Part shown: in pieces, positions 40,768-52,451 of the stretch
Position numbering within the stretch: the first letter of the stretch is position 1
Layout of the letters: every line of letters starts with the position of its first letter
Assembly: GCA_037178975.1 (NCBI GenBank)
Contig: JASJZH010000002.1
Location: forward strand, 3,968,001 to 4,032,000
Source of the DNA: Oscheius tipulae
Lineage: Eukaryota > Nematoda > Chromadorea > Rhabditida > Rhabditidae
Length of the DNA: 64,000 nucleotides
Direction of reading: 5' to 3'
Translations under genes and position numbers: made by a program
Notes under the pieces: generated by a model
The model's input: only the letters and a program-made list of their open reading frames with translations
Databases searched by the model: none
Told to the model about the DNA's origin: nothing

Positions 40768-40775
40768 TATAAGAG
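40768..40775 (+). promoter_or_regulatory. TATA box of micropeptide candidate
   Basis: TATAAGAG lies 36 nt before the ATG at 40804, implying a leader of only a few bases. Confidence 0.45.
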
Positions 40776-40803
40776 GAGCTGTAGAGTGAGAAAAGTGTCC
40801 AAC

Positions 40804-40928
40804 CATGCTCTTCATTCGCAAGCTCCGTCATCACCACATGCACAAGTGCAACAGCTGCCAAATGGTATCGCCTTCTTGGAAAAAGTTTAATAGATTTTCA
40901 GAGAAACCGCAACATGTGGAAGTGGTAA
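40804..40928 (+). CDS. Candidate 28-residue His/Cys micropeptide
   Basis: Two exons (40804-40864 and 40902-40928) are separated by a 37-nt canonical intron ending TTTTCAG. The peptide begins MLFIRKLRHHHMHKCNSCQM and ends RNRNMWKW. It has three adjacent His, a CNSC motif and a basic-aromatic C-terminus, a combination that could bind metal or nucleic acid. A TATA box is upstream and AATAAA (in CCCAATAAAG, about 40989) downstream, so all parts of a minimal gene are present. Nothing similar comes to mind; chance cannot be excluded for so short a frame. Confidence 0.4.
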
Positions 40929-43165
40929 ACCATCGGCCATTCCTGTAGAAGACGGCTCACGAATAGAACCAATTTTGTGATCGTCCCAATAAAGTTTCAA
41001 AGCCAAACTATTTTTTAAAGTTGAACGGTCCTATCTACTGCATCTGTGACCTTGTATTCCTTCCAAAACTGATCTCTCTGTTCTCGCAACAATGACAATT
41101 CACAGATTTAGACCAAAACGTTTCTCTTGGTCAGAAGACTTTTAAAAGTTCGGTTTGGATAGAATCGGTTTAATTGGTCAGATAGCGAGGCAGATAGGCT
41201 TTTTCCAGGGACGGACGGAACTTCGCCTGTCAGCCTATTAGTGGTTAGAAGTGGAGAAGAGTAGGAAAGGCAGGTTCTCGACATGAGACCTTGTTGAATA
41301 CATAAAGAAGCAATTCAGGCTCAGTCCTAATACAGAAGTTAACAACGGTCATACTTTTATTCCAAGTTTGAGTACAGTGTTGCAAATTACAGTTTTGAGA
41401 ATAGGGGCTCGTCTCTTCATCTCTGGTCGTTGTCACCTCAGTCAAAAAAATAAAAGCCTATTTTTGGGATTTTGTAAAAAAAAAAAAAAAGTTTTAACTC
41501 TGATGATTTTCGTATGTACATGAAAGACATAAAGAGGACGTCAGGATGACTAGTTCCTTTCGGTCCGGAAAATTGGCAGTGATGACGGTATGAGACAAAA
41601 TGACACGGGGATAAAAGGGGGGTCAGGGGTCATTGCGAAAGTTGGATGCTTACTTTTAAAGTTAAAAAAGACCAATTTCAGAGGGGAGAAGGGCAAATCC
41701 CAAGGGAGAAGTCCAACGGGGCGATTCTTCGGGGGCCTGTACACTTCACCGGGGGACTGGCAGCAGCCGACCGGCTTGGCCGAGACGACGGTGAAACTGA
41801 AATTATTTTTAATATAAACTCTTTCGAATCATGTAAAACGAAGCATAAACTAACCATGAGGTATACACACAGCGTTACGCTTTTGATGACGCTGAACAGA
41901 AATGACGAGAGCGAGAAGGTGTGCAAAAAGATAGAGAGCCGATATTGTGTAGTGGTTGTTGAGAAAAAGTCGGTTTTCGGAAGAAGCAGGAAAAAGTCTT
42001 GATTTGTCTTTACATTTCCAGTTTTGTTGGGTGCTAAAGTTTCGATTGTGAACGTTGAAGAAAGGTAGCAAGAGAGAGGGAGATACGGGCGCGGATCGCG
42101 GGAAAGAGATGAAGAAAGTGAGAACAAAGAGGCCGGTTTTGCAAATCTCCTCGGCATCTTCGCTCTCTCGGAGGAGGAGAAGGAAGAACTATACAGCATG
42201 CCGTATGAGGGCAGAGAATGGCACTGGTAAACAAGCCTTGAGAGGGGAAAAACAACTGTATACTGGTCCTGATTCGTAAACAAACAGCCAAAAATAGACT
42301 TGATCGGAAGAGAAGAGGAAGCCTGACAAAGATTTGTAGTAGTGGGCGGAGAAAGAATATAGCAGGCAGCGCAAAAACTCCTCCCATTTCTCCAGAGGGC
42401 GATCGAAAACTGCCTCTCTCAGGACAAGGACCCAAAGAAAGGAGTTTGTCAATCGGATTAGTCTGGATGCTTTCGACGGGCAGGCATCATTGCCGCGGGC
42501 GGCGGCGACGTAGAAAAAGCCCCGATTCGTACAAGCTGCAATATGCCGGCCCCGCCAACACACAAAGCGGCTGGGCAGAGAAAGAGTGTGCGATAAGACT
42601 AGTGCGGCAGACATTGGTCAGCGATTGCGCAACGGGCTGAACTGCCTCCGGGCACACGAGAGATAGAGGGTGTGTGTGTTGCGCCAGCTGTAATCGCTCT
42701 CTCGGCCAGACGCTCTGTCTGGAACTCTCACCGGTGGGAGCATCTCTATACTAGCGTGGTCACTACGTCTGGACGGAATGGTGATTAAAATACATCCGAC
42801 CGAGCCATCAGGCTAATAGACTACGAAATGGAATCGAAAGGGACGAGAACTGGACGCCTTGTCACATGAGACAGACAGCAGACCGGCTCCGCCGTCCACA
42901 CACTTTGCATAATCTCGGAAGAGTGACCGGTTGTTGTGTCGCAAAGAGGAGAAATAGAAAGGAGTGGTAACTGTCGACAACTGGTCGTAAATGACGAGGC
43001 TCGCATGTGGAACTGGCGCGGCCAGTTTATAACCAGACGACGAAGTGTCCAATTTAACGGCTATCCATTATGCGTAGGGAGTCGTAAAGCCGGGTCCAGA
43101 CACATGCCTCCAATCGTACAAAAAGTCTAGAACTCGAATTCTTTATTCTCACTTTATGATCAGAT
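40929..43165. other. Long intergenic region, no gene supported
   Basis: A 15-nt A run near 41476 and purine-rich sequence at 42050-42250 create long open frames on the minus strand (41678-42283), but their composition (Ser/Leu/Phe) and lack of splice logic argue against coding. No repeats or RNA genes were recognised. Confidence 0.45.
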
Positions 43166-44220
43166 CTACTCGTTTTCGTGGTCGCCTCGCATGTTGTGTT
43201 GGCGGGTGAGAAGATGCTCGTCCAGGACGGTCATTCGCGAGTAGATCGGAAACTGGAAGAGCAACATGAAGCACCAGAGGGCTCTGAGGGAGGACATGGC
43301 GTAGAAGTAGACATTGTGCTTCTGGTAGTCGCTGTCGACTGGGTTACTGTTGTTAACGAACATCATGTTGCTTATGGCTGTGCCAATGGCGATAAAGGTA
43401 GCATGGTAGAGCGAAAAGTAGCAGGATCTGTGCCAATGACACAGAGTATTCTTCGGCATACGCTCCCACAGATCAGGCTTGATCCAAATGACAAGATGAT
43501 GCAGCTGAGCCACGATGGAGAAGATGGGACAGAACACGTAGAGGGAAATCTGTAGTGTGAGGGCGAAGATGTCGAAGACGGAGGGACGAGCCACCAGCTC
43601 ACAGCAATCTGTCTCCAGACGAAAGAGGAAGCAGCGGAGATTGAGCATTGAGTCCGTGATGTAGAAGCACCAGCTCAAGTAGATCAGATAGCAACATCCT
43701 ACCAAACCGATTAACTGGAAAAAAAAGACAAAAAGTTCATAAATAAATGTAAGTCGGTCTTAGTATTGGTCAGCTGTAGTCCGCAGCCCAAAGTGGAACC
43801 GATTGTCTCTTTCCGCTCATGAAACGCCGCATTCATCGTATGACACAAACACGGAGCTGTAGAGCGTTAGCAAGAGAGCTGTTCCGAGCGCACCTAAATA
43901 CCCTGGCCAGCGCCGTCCACCGAGAGAGTACGGGTGCGACCCGGCCGGGCTGCAGAGGAAAGTTTGTGGTAGGTTAGAGGGGTGAAATAGATTAGTAGAA
44001 AGTCGTTCCAGAGTGGATTACTAGTAGAACGGTTCAACAAGAGAGAAAAGGAGGAATTGGGAACCATTCAAAGTGAAACTACCAGGTCAGGATACTTTCA
44101 AAGATCAAAGGTAGAGGCACTGACCTTCAAGTAGCCTCTGACGAACGGATGTGGTTCGACTCTTCTCTCGAATTGGACGTCGTCGGCATTCCAATTGTCG
44201 TTTGGATTGTTGTTGTCCAT
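43166..44220 (-). CDS. Multipass membrane protein, unrecognised
   Basis: Two exons give about 220 residues. Exon 1 starts MDNNNPNDNWNADDVQFERR and ends PHPFVRGYLK. A 380-nt intron follows, long for this window, and exon 2 begins LIGLVGCCYLIYLSWCFYIT in phase 0. Three more hydrophobic segments follow (FDIFALTLQISLYVFCPIFS, SCYFSLYHATFIAIGTAISN, SSLRALWCFMLLFQFPIYSR), and the tail is HNMRGDHENE. Four membrane spans with short loops suggest a tetraspan-type protein, but no family signature was recognised. It diverges from the small gene at 44379. Confidence 0.65.
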
Positions 44221-44378
44221 CAACACAGCTATCTCCAAGTAGGGAACTCCAATCACTGAAGTTGCTCTCGAAGCTTTTATTGTTTTCAAATACAAACTAT
44301 TGAAACTTCTTGTGTTGTTTCAAAAGAGAAAGTAAGTTGAACTTTCTCTGTGAAGTTGAGGTTTACCCACCAGAGACG

Positions 44379-44636
44379 ATGGTTTGTCGACATTCGCTCC
44401 GTCTTGAGGAAGTCGTCTACACGAAGCTTGAGTACCACTTTTATTTCAGAATAAAGTATAGCTCTGGACATCTTGTTCATCGTGGTTCAGGCCGGCGCAA
44501 TGATTCTAGTTGGGTCAGGATCGTCCGAAACGTGAAACGTCTCGATGTGGCCAAGAAGACGCTCAGCGAACTCCAAGACGACGGCATGAACGTCGTTCTG
44601 CAACTTCTGCGAAAGAGAAAACCGGCTCCAAACTAG
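44379..44636 (+). CDS. Small basic protein of 85 residues, unrecognised
   Basis: The open frame starts MVCRHSLRLEEVVYTKLEYH and ends with a helical, basic segment (VAKKTLSELQDDGMNVVLQL, then LRKRKPAPN). AATAAA follows the stop by about 20 nt. An internal TTTATTTCAG could be an acceptor, so the N-terminal part may differ. Codon texture resembles the neighbouring real genes. No family recognised. Confidence 0.45.
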   Translation: MVCRHSLRLEEVVYTKLEYHFYFRIKYSSGHLVHRGSGRRNDSSWVRIVRNVKRLDVAKKTLSELQDDGMNVVLQLLRKRKPAPN

Positions 44637-44837
44637 AATCGAATGCTACAATAAACATTTCGCTTAGCTCTATGGTCTTCTTATCGTTATGTGTTTTGAT
44701 AGAACCCGTGTAGTCCTCCAACCGTCCCGGTCAGTTAACCTACAGCCCTGGTCCTGTCGCGATCTAGATGGGTCAGTCTAGCTACCAGTTCATTTGAATT
44801 CTGTTTTTCCAATAAGTTCTTTGAAATCGTCAGAACA

Positions 44838-47800
44838 ATGGAAGGGGCGAGCCCCTCAAATTGTACATATTGCTATACTCTGGAATGTTCCCTCCGGATA
44901 GTATCCTCCAATACGGCTACCAAAGTCAGTTCGATCTCGGCCAAGCAGGCAACTCTCACTTTGGGAAGAAACACGTTGAGGTTTATTCTAATCTAATATT
45001 GGTCGGAAGAACCCGTGTTTAGAGATATTATGCTTCAAGTTGAACTGAAATCGGCCAGAGGAGCTCTTCCGGCAGTTGCTAGCTACTCACTTTCGGAATG
45101 TGTAGTTCATTCACAGACCGTCTCTCAAGGCAAGGGATGCATTGAAATTCCGTCTAGGTAAACTTTTCGTTTTCTTCTTTGAACTCTCATACAGAAGTCT
45201 CTTGATCCAGATGAGCAACTGTCCTCCAAGACAGATCAACGTCTTTCTCAAGTCATTGGCAGCCAAGTTGGATATCATGAAAGTGGAGAGAGATCCGAAG
45301 AACAACTTGAAGACTCCAATCTCCATGGCTAGGTGTTTGTTTCTTTTTGAATCAGACAGACAAAATTCAGGAAAGCTTTAGTGCAAGGACTCCCAAATTT
45401 GTTCAATGTCCTGAGCCCACTGAGTGTCGGCGAGATTCGACAGGTCCGAATGTAGTCTCCTTCATGCTTTGGAACTGGTTGTTTTTTCCAGGTTTCGAGG
45501 CGTATCTACCGGCAACTCTCCCCTTGCCAAAGGTATTAAATCTCCCAAAACTCCGTCCTCGAATCTGAAGAAACGACCACTTTGCGATGTTCAAACTACA
45601 ACTCCTACAACATCAAAAGTAGCCAATTCTGGCCTCACTCGTCTTCCCTCTCATTTCAAAGTTCGTTCTGTTCTTCTCATTTCAAAAACCTTCTTCAGTC
45701 CGAGCCCCGTCTGGAACTCACCGGCGAACAAAAGAAAGTGGTTCGAGCGGTCGTGAGCGGAAAGAAGAACGTCTTCTTTACTGGGAGCGCCGGAACTGGG
45801 AAGTCGTTGGTCTTGAGACGAATAATTGAAATGCTGCCTAGATCTACAACCTACATAACTGCTGCCACGGGTAATGAATCTGTCAAGCAACAAAGGCATT
45901 CTTCATTTTTCAGGAGTCGCTGCCTGTCAACTCGGCGGAATCACTCTTCACAGTTTCTGCGGAATCGGTGTCGGAAAAGCCTCAATGGAACAATCACTAA
46001 AGGTGGGTTTAATAGCATTTTTTATCCCACTTCGTATGTTGTTATTTTGAGTAACTCTTTTGAAAAGAAGCTTGTAGTTCTCGGACGGACGCATGGCGGT
46101 CTTTTCGGATTTGGGCGTTTGAATCTGCTGGATCTCATGACGGGACAGTAGCGAATATGACGAGCCATTTCCTGGTGGTAGCTTTTTCGAGCCTCGTGTC
46201 AAGCCCGAGTTCAGCACCCGGAATTACCCAACGACTGCTATTGACTACCAGAATGGGGAGCAGATCTGAGCCTCCCGTACCACTAGAACGGAATCAAAAG
46301 GCCTACCTTGATGAGGTCCCCCTGATGAAGAAAGTTGTAAGTGGGATACTTCTCGAGCCAGGCGTCGGAGAGATTCATGGCCCTCTGGTTGTAGTCGTAG
46401 ACGACTTCTTCGCACTTTGGCCCGTCTTCTGAAGATCCTCGTTGATCTTGGCCCGATGAATCTGCATGGCCATTGCCTGCAGATGTTCTTTTATCCTCTG
46501 TCGATCTACAGCAAAGTCGGTATGAAGCTATAGAGGAACTCGTGCGTCCCGAAGCTATACTGCACAGCCAAATCGTGATTTTCCTTCTCGATGAGAGTCA
46601 GCTTCTTGTTCAGATGCTGCAACGAGCCGAGCCAGTCTCTCTCTACTTCAGTGTTCATGAAGAGCTGATTGCGTTCCAGATTCTGACACCGTTCCAATGT
46701 TGTTCAACGCATTGAGAGAGTTGGTCAACCGATTGTGATTGTTGTCTGCCAAGTGCTACTCATGAACCTTGTGATGTCGGTAGAAGACAGGATTCGGCTG
46801 GAGAAAAGCCTCACAGCTCGTGTATATCTGCAGCAGTGCCTTCTCGTATCTCTCCGTGACGAGAATGTTCCTCTCGAAGTTCGACGCCAACCGATGTCTG
46901 TCGATCATGCCGACCTTCAAGAAACTCTTTCGGAAAAAGTCTCCCATTTTTCTGTTCGATTTGCTGCTCACGTTGCCGATTTTGCCCTTCTTTTAAATAA
47001 CTTTTAGATGAAAACAAAGGCTTTTTTTAGGTAGCTCTGGCGAAGAAGAACACCGTGAAACAGTGGAAAGAGTGCAGTCATCTGATAATAGACGAGATTT
47101 CCATGGTCGATGCCGACTTCTTCGATACTATAGAGTTTGTGAGTCTCCTTTTGTACCATCTAACTTTTCTCTAGGTAGCCAGGAGTGTTAGGAACGACGA
47201 CCGTCCTTTTGGCGGCATACAGTTGGTAATTACTGGTGATTTCCTCCAGCTACCCCCTGTGGTGAAGCAGGAAGAGGATCTCAAGTTCTGTTTCGAGAGT
47301 TCCTCCTGGACTCGATGTGTGGAAAAGGTGATTCTTCTAACCGACGTAAAGAGACAAGACGACCAACTTTTCGTAAAGATTCTCCAGAACATTCGGATGG
47401 GAAGGTGAGTGAATTGATAAGAGACGATCTTGTAATGTTCGCAGATGTAAACCGTCGGAAGAGGCCATCTTGAAAGCGACGAGTCGAACAGATTTTGAGG
47501 AGAAAGACATCGTTCCGACCAGGCTCTGTACTCATACTCACGACGCAGAACATGTCAATCGACTGAGCTTGAATAAGCTGGAAAGTAGGTTTCTGTTCCT
47601 CGTTTAAAGCAATCTGAAATCTTTTCAGCAGAATCGAAGACATTTTCCGCAGAAGACTCTCAACTGATACCAGACTCTGTTCAGTCCCTGGCTCCCAAGG
47701 TCCTTGTTCTCAAGAGAGACAGTCAAGTGATGCTGAACAAGAATCTCGACCTGGCTCGTGGTCTTTCCAATGGCAGTAGGGGAGTCGTTCGGACCTTCTC

Positions 47801-48314
47801 AAAAAACGGCTGGCCTGTGGTCAAATTCCTGTCTACGAACGAAGAAATTGAGGTGTTCCTCCCTTTGTCGGTGGACGCAAGATGTTCCAGGTGATACCAG
47901 CCAGTTTCCAAGTTCGTATTGCTGGAAATGACGAGCCTGCCATCAGAAGACAGGTTCCACTGCAGTTAGCTTGGGCGATTTCCATTCACAAGTCCCAAGG
48001 ATTGACTCTGGATGCCATCGAACTCAATCTTTCCAAGTGAAACTCCTCCAAAATCTGTGAAAGGATCAAGTTCAGGGTCTTCGCGGAAGGACAAGCCTAT
48101 GTGGCGCTGTCTCGGGCTCGAAGTCTCTCCTCTATCAAGCTTTTTGGCTTCGATTCCACATTGATTCGGGCGAACATACGGGTGTTATCGTAAGTTTTTT
48201 ACTGACTTCTCTAGAAAATTCTTCAGATTCTATCGATCTTTGGTAGAGAACCGTGAAGACGACGAGGAAGAGAACACCTTTGTCATAAGAAAACGAAGCA
48301 GGCTTTCGTTTTAA
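44838..48314 (+). CDS. pif-1: PIF1 family 5'-3' DNA helicase
   Basis: This encodes a superfamily 1B helicase that unwinds G-quadruplexes and removes telomerase in nuclei and mitochondria. The N-terminal PIF1-specific region is visible ([53 protein letters not shown]). Helicase motifs in order: [12 protein letters not shown]; Walker [12 protein letters not shown]; Ia [75 protein letters not shown]; the PIF1 signature and B region ([14 protein letters not shown]); [42 protein letters not shown]. The start ATG 44838-44840 lies five bases after an AG acceptor-like site. A 1028-nt intron (46003-47030) contains a BAR-like gene on the other strand. The stop lies 42 bp from the ARV1 stop. Confidence 0.95.
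46307..46947 (-). CDS. BAR-domain-like (endophilin-like) gene nested in PIF1 intron, possibly broken
   Basis: Minus-strand exons inside the large PIF1 intron read [40 protein letters not shown] and AFLQPNP (46768-46947), then [20 protein letters not shown] and [20 protein letters not shown] (46561-46682), then [20 protein letters not shown] and [15 protein letters not shown] (46307-46505). The order and the LQPNP after helix 1 resemble endophilin-type BAR domains, which bend membranes. In the third exon two frames look coding: an in-phase polar one, and a helical one ([20 protein letters not shown]) that would need a one-base shift to reach [14 protein letters not shown]. It may therefore be frameshifted. 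The 3' end was not resolved. Confidence 0.45.
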
Positions 48315-48355
48315 ACTTTTTTTTGTGATAAAGTTGTTATTATTCGATGTAGATG

Positions 48356-49225
48356 TTAGACTAACAGATCATGAGCATAATGTCCGGCTGTTATTGAAGC
48401 TGCTGTTGCTGCACAGACTACGGCGATATTTGTGACAAGGCTAATCCCCGGGAAAAGAGCTGAAATGGGATTTTTTTAAGAGAATACTTACACCAACCTC
48501 GCTGAATTTGTACATGAGAAGTCCAGAGGAAAAGTGTCGTCGCTACCTGATAAAAAGGCTCGGCACTGAGCTTGAAAATGATTGACAATACAACGGCAAC
48601 ATTCCCTAGAAGAATTCTTTGGCATCGAAAGCAAAAAGAACCGACCATAATAGCCTAAGATACTCGACTCGATGGTGAATCGCGCCCTTTCCGTCGAACG
48701 ATGAAGCGCCGTTTCGAAAAAGAGAATAACAGCTAGATAAGCGACAAATTCGGCAGCACTCTGGGCCAGACTTTTGTAAAATCTGGATAGCTTACAGGAT
48801 GAAAAGGGGAGAATGGAAGAGTTACATGAGTTCCAAGTCATAAATTCTATTGGCCTCCGTGCTTTGAGCTCTCTCTGTAATCCACTTGTCGTAGGCATCG
48901 CAGAAGACGAATAGGACTAGGAGACGGACGAAATTCTGAAGAAATAATTGTTGTAGTGAAGAGAAACATACCTTGCCTGGCATATTGTAGACGATATGCC
49001 TGTAGGCGTGTGAATAGTGCATGATGAGGTCAACAACTGTCAGCGTAACATCATATTCTACATATTTGTCGACAATTCCGTTGCATTTTTTCTGTAAATG
49101 ATGCCAGAAAAAAAGATATGAGGTGAACTTACACATTCTGTTAGACGAATGACTTCCGTCGAGTACTGCTTGTAGAGTGAGTCCGTCGGATGCAAGCAGT
49201 TTATACAGACGTAGCTTTTGAACAT
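48356..49225 (-). CDS. arv-1: ARV1 lipid-homeostasis protein
   Basis: Five or six exons encode an ER multipass protein involved in sterol transport and GPI-anchor biosynthesis. The start MFKSYVCINCLHPTDSLYKQ opens the ARV1 homology domain: a CINC...TECKKC putative zinc ribbon, then VDKYVEYDVTLTVVDLIMHY and SHAYRHIVYNMPGK, matching the Y-x-E-x-D-x(6)-D-L-x-x-H...A-Y-R-H signature. Hydrophobic segments follow (FVRLLVLFVFCDAYDKWI, AAEFVAYLAVILFFE, ILLGNVAVVLSIIFKLS, ALFPGISLVTNIAVVCAATA). The late exon needs an intron of about 52 nt (GTCGAG...CCAAAG) to keep frame. It is convergent with pif-1. Confidence 0.9.
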
Positions 49226-49778
49226 CTTGAAACCGGTCAGTTTTACTGGAAAGAAGAGAAAGATAATGAGAAAGCTTGCAGGAACAAGCCAAGAATCACG
49301 AGCTCGCGCATTGCTAAAATAAAAGGACTGCGATGATAGGGTTCCGTCACGATTCTTATTGTAACGTACTGGATATATGTTTCCTCATTATATTGGTTGC
49401 ATTTTATTTCGATATCCCACACTTCCTCTTCGTTTCTTCGGTGTTTTTCTAATCAACATTGAACGTTTTATCTCAAGAATAATGAAAGAATGTGGAAACT
49501 AAATTTGAAATTGCATGTTGCATCTAAAACGTGTTAATGCTTCCTTCCTTGTGTCTTTGTCTTTTACCGAAATCGCCTGTTTGCAGCTGTTTTCTTCTTT
49601 TTTTGTTGTTGCAAGAATTGAGATTGGACGAGGAGCATTATTCAAACGAATACGCAAGTTCTCGTTGGCCGAGACTCTCCAAGCGTTTTACTGCTTTCGA
49701 ATCATCCATTCAGTTTACTGCCTCTTAATTTGCACATCTTGTTTCCTCAACATTATTTATCGGAACCTTTGCAGAAAA
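49226..49778. other. Divergent promoter region between arv-1 and SmF
   Basis: An upstream open frame (49515 onward) runs in phase into SmF but has no conserved features and is probably leader or outron sequence. Confidence 0.5.
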
Positions 49779-50224
49779 ATGGCAACGGCCGGCTTCACTC
49801 CTGTCAACCCCAAGCCGTTCCTCAACAGCCTAACAGGAAAGCCCGTTGTCTGCAAACTGAAGTGGGGAATGGAGTATAGAGGTTTGCTTGCTTCTTCCTA
49901 TCGAAAAAATGAGCTAATTCAGGAATTCTCGTGTCCGTCGACGGCTACATGAACCTGCAAATGGCCAACGCGGAGGAATGGATCGACGGCAACAATCAGG
50001 GCAATCTTGGAGAAATTCTGATCAGGTGAGCGCATTTTTTGTTTTGAAGAAACGGTAAAACATAAGTGTTTGCTACCTTTTCTTGCACATTGCTCAAGGA
50101 CAAGTCTGCTGCGTTAAGAAAAAAGCATCGAGCCAGACTCAAAAATAGCAAATTCAAATATTCCTGTTTTAGATGCAACAACGTGCTCTACATCGGCGGC
50201 GTCGACAATGAAATGGAGGCCTAA
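49779..50224 (+). CDS. snr-5: Small nuclear ribonucleoprotein SmF
   Basis: Three exons encode 85 residues, about the usual SmF length (human 86). SmF is one of seven Sm proteins forming the ring on spliceosomal snRNAs. The start [20 protein letters not shown] is typical of the family. Sm1 contains [20 protein letters not shown] and [11 protein letters not shown]; Sm2 contains [15 protein letters not shown]. The ATG follows TTTGCAGAAA, a likely trans-splice acceptor. It is the first of four plus-strand genes with short gaps. The second intron is about 150 nt. Confidence 0.96.
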
Positions 50225-50436
50225 TACGTTCCCAGACACAACTTCTCTTCCAACAGCATCTCTACAAGCCCTCCTAATTTGATATTCTCGATTTTGTTGT
50301 AACTTGTTTTTCCTAATTGAAGTATTGATATTTGTCCAGTATGAATATATTGTCCTTTTGTCTGTTTTAAATCTCGTGTTTCGTTGGAAAACGATCGAAT
50401 TCCTCACTGTCATTGTTTTGAAGAGTTGTTTCAGTC

Positions 50437-51846
50437 ATGCAAAACGATTCTGCAAGTGAATCCAGAAGGTCGCCGTCGCCAATTCAGGAGCCTAGAGGTC
50501 TCAGCTATCTGAATGCTAACATTACTTCCTTGTAAGTCGTTACTCGTTTTCTTCTTACAATAGTTTGCGATTCAGTAGTATTCACACGGATCCGATAAGC
50601 CAACGGCCCGTCGTTCCTGTTCACAACCCGAAGCACAACCAATTGGTTTGTTTCATTTTTCTATCAAGAACAAGTACGAGAGTGGGAAAGTCGAAGCATT
50701 CGTTTTATTGGCGCAGCATCTCATGAGAATGCAGACGGTGCTAAAAAAAATCTTAAGGCATCGCATTGAACAATCGTTCGATTCCCTCATTTTTGCAGGG
50801 AACATTCCATCTCGAGCACTCACTCGCAGCCAATAGTCGACTCAATCGCGAGCAACAACATCTGTACAATCGCGCCCAACAAACAACTCGTGTGGATCCA
50901 CTCGGCCCTCGTCTTACCTACGGAACCGCAATTCAAGCCGGGATGCTGACCAGACCGGAAGCAGGAGAACAGCCAGAAGAAGATTACGAAGAAGAGGGTG
51001 ACATGGATGAATTGGAGGAGGTAGAAGAGTCGAGGGAGGATTATGTACGTCAATTCACCCACCTGCCGCCCATTTTCCGAGCCGAAGGAGAGTCCACTTC
51101 GGTATGTTTTTCTAAAAACTTCGCAAGCAATCATGTCGTTTTCAGGAGGAAGAAGAGAATCTGCCCTCCTACGACACCAAATTTAGAAATCTGATTGGTC
51201 ACTACAACAAGACGATGGGGCCGGCAGTCAAGTACTTTCGAAATGGACGTCCGCCAATTATTCCCCCGGTGGTGGCCAAGAAACAAGCCAGGGCTAATCG
51301 ACTCCGTGAACATCAAATCCTTGGCGTCTGTTCTCTTTGGTTTTGACAAAACATCATATTTCCTAGAGGGTTTCCGGTCCGCTATTCCCCCACTTTTCGA
51401 GAGTAGCACGAGCTGGAATGAGGACAGAGAAGGAACAGAACGACATCGAGAGAAACAAGGAGCGAGCGAAGATAAGGCAACAGGAGGAGGCAGACGAACA
51501 GAAGCAGCTGGAAGAACAAAGACGACAGAAAGATCGCGGTTTGTTCTATTTTTTCAACTCTTTTCAAGTTGATTTTTCAGATGAAATTTACGAAATGGAC
51601 AGAAGAACGGCGGAGAAGTTTGCACAATTGGCCATAACTCCGGCAGACCGAACCACCTCGTCGTCGAACTCTATTCCCATCGTCCGCGAGAGGAGAGCCA
51701 TGCCGCCACGGGACGAGGTCCAGGGAAAGATCCGAGCTGAGACAAGAGAGATGCAAAAGTGCCCGAAGGATGGCTGTATTGGAGATCCTTACGCGGTGGA
51801 CAACTACAATTATGAGAATCCTTTATCGACGGGAATAGAACTGTAA
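50437..51846 (+). CDS. Acidic, coiled-coil protein, unrecognised
   Basis: Six exons encode roughly 340 residues. The start MQNDSASESRRSPSPIQEPR is Ser/Pro-rich and probably disordered. Next come HTDPISQRPVVPVHNPKHNQ, LNREQQHLYNRAQQTTRVDP, an acidic block (EEDYEEEGDMDELEEVEESR), FRNLIGHYNKTMGPAVKYFR, a charged coiled coil (EKEQNDIERNKERAKIRQQE, EADEQKQLEEQRRQKDR) and a C-terminus MQKCPKDGCIGDPYAVDNYN. A CPKDGC motif near the end is notable. It starts 212 bp after SmF, directly behind TTTCAGTC, consistent with a downstream operon gene. No family recognised; composition suggests a nuclear or cytoplasmic scaffold. Confidence 0.75.
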
Positions 51847-52451
51847 GTTTTCTCTGTTTTTACCAGCCGTCTGGCTACGTCGCTCTGGATAAAGTTAGCA
51901 GTGTCAATGTGCCAAAACGAAAGAATTTTTTTTAAAAATTGACTGACACTTTCGTGTGGCAGACAGACTCATGATAATCGACTGTTTTACTCGCAGTTAT
52001 TCCTCCGAACTCCCTTTTCCCACCTCTCAAAGGAGTTCTCGCTCACTGATCCAATTAGTTCAATCCGAAGAAAACTTGTAGCGCTCTCCACCCCTCTCTT
52101 CTACAATGGGTCTCCGATCGTGTTGGCACCACACAATGCAATTTTTCAAAAATAGATCCAATCAACCAAAGACAAAAAGTATGATAAAAGGGGCAGTAAA
52201 TGGTACGACGATTATTGGAAGCAACTTGGCATACTGTAACGCCATTTTGCACTTTGTGCACCATTTTTCTCCGAACCTCGTAGCAAAATACACTTGCTCT
52301 TACGTTTGCAAACGTCAAAACCCCCAAGAAGTCGCGATAACACGGAGAAAACTGACAAACAATGAAAATTTCGCCGTTGCGTACGCATTTTCGTGCTAAC
52401 GCAAAAGATTTTCCAACAGACGGACGGAGACAACAGACTTATTTTATTAAG
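51847..52451. other. Spacer between plus-strand genes
   Basis: No gene recognised. An acceptor-like TTTTCCAACAG at about 52421 precedes the ATG pair at 52452, which decides the start chosen for the next gene over the in-frame ATG at 52362. Confidence 0.45.

Noticed and set aside
41678-42283. 201-codon open frame on the minus strand
   Set aside because: Ser/Leu/Phe-rich translation of a purine-rich spacer, with no domain, splice logic or neighbouring signals.
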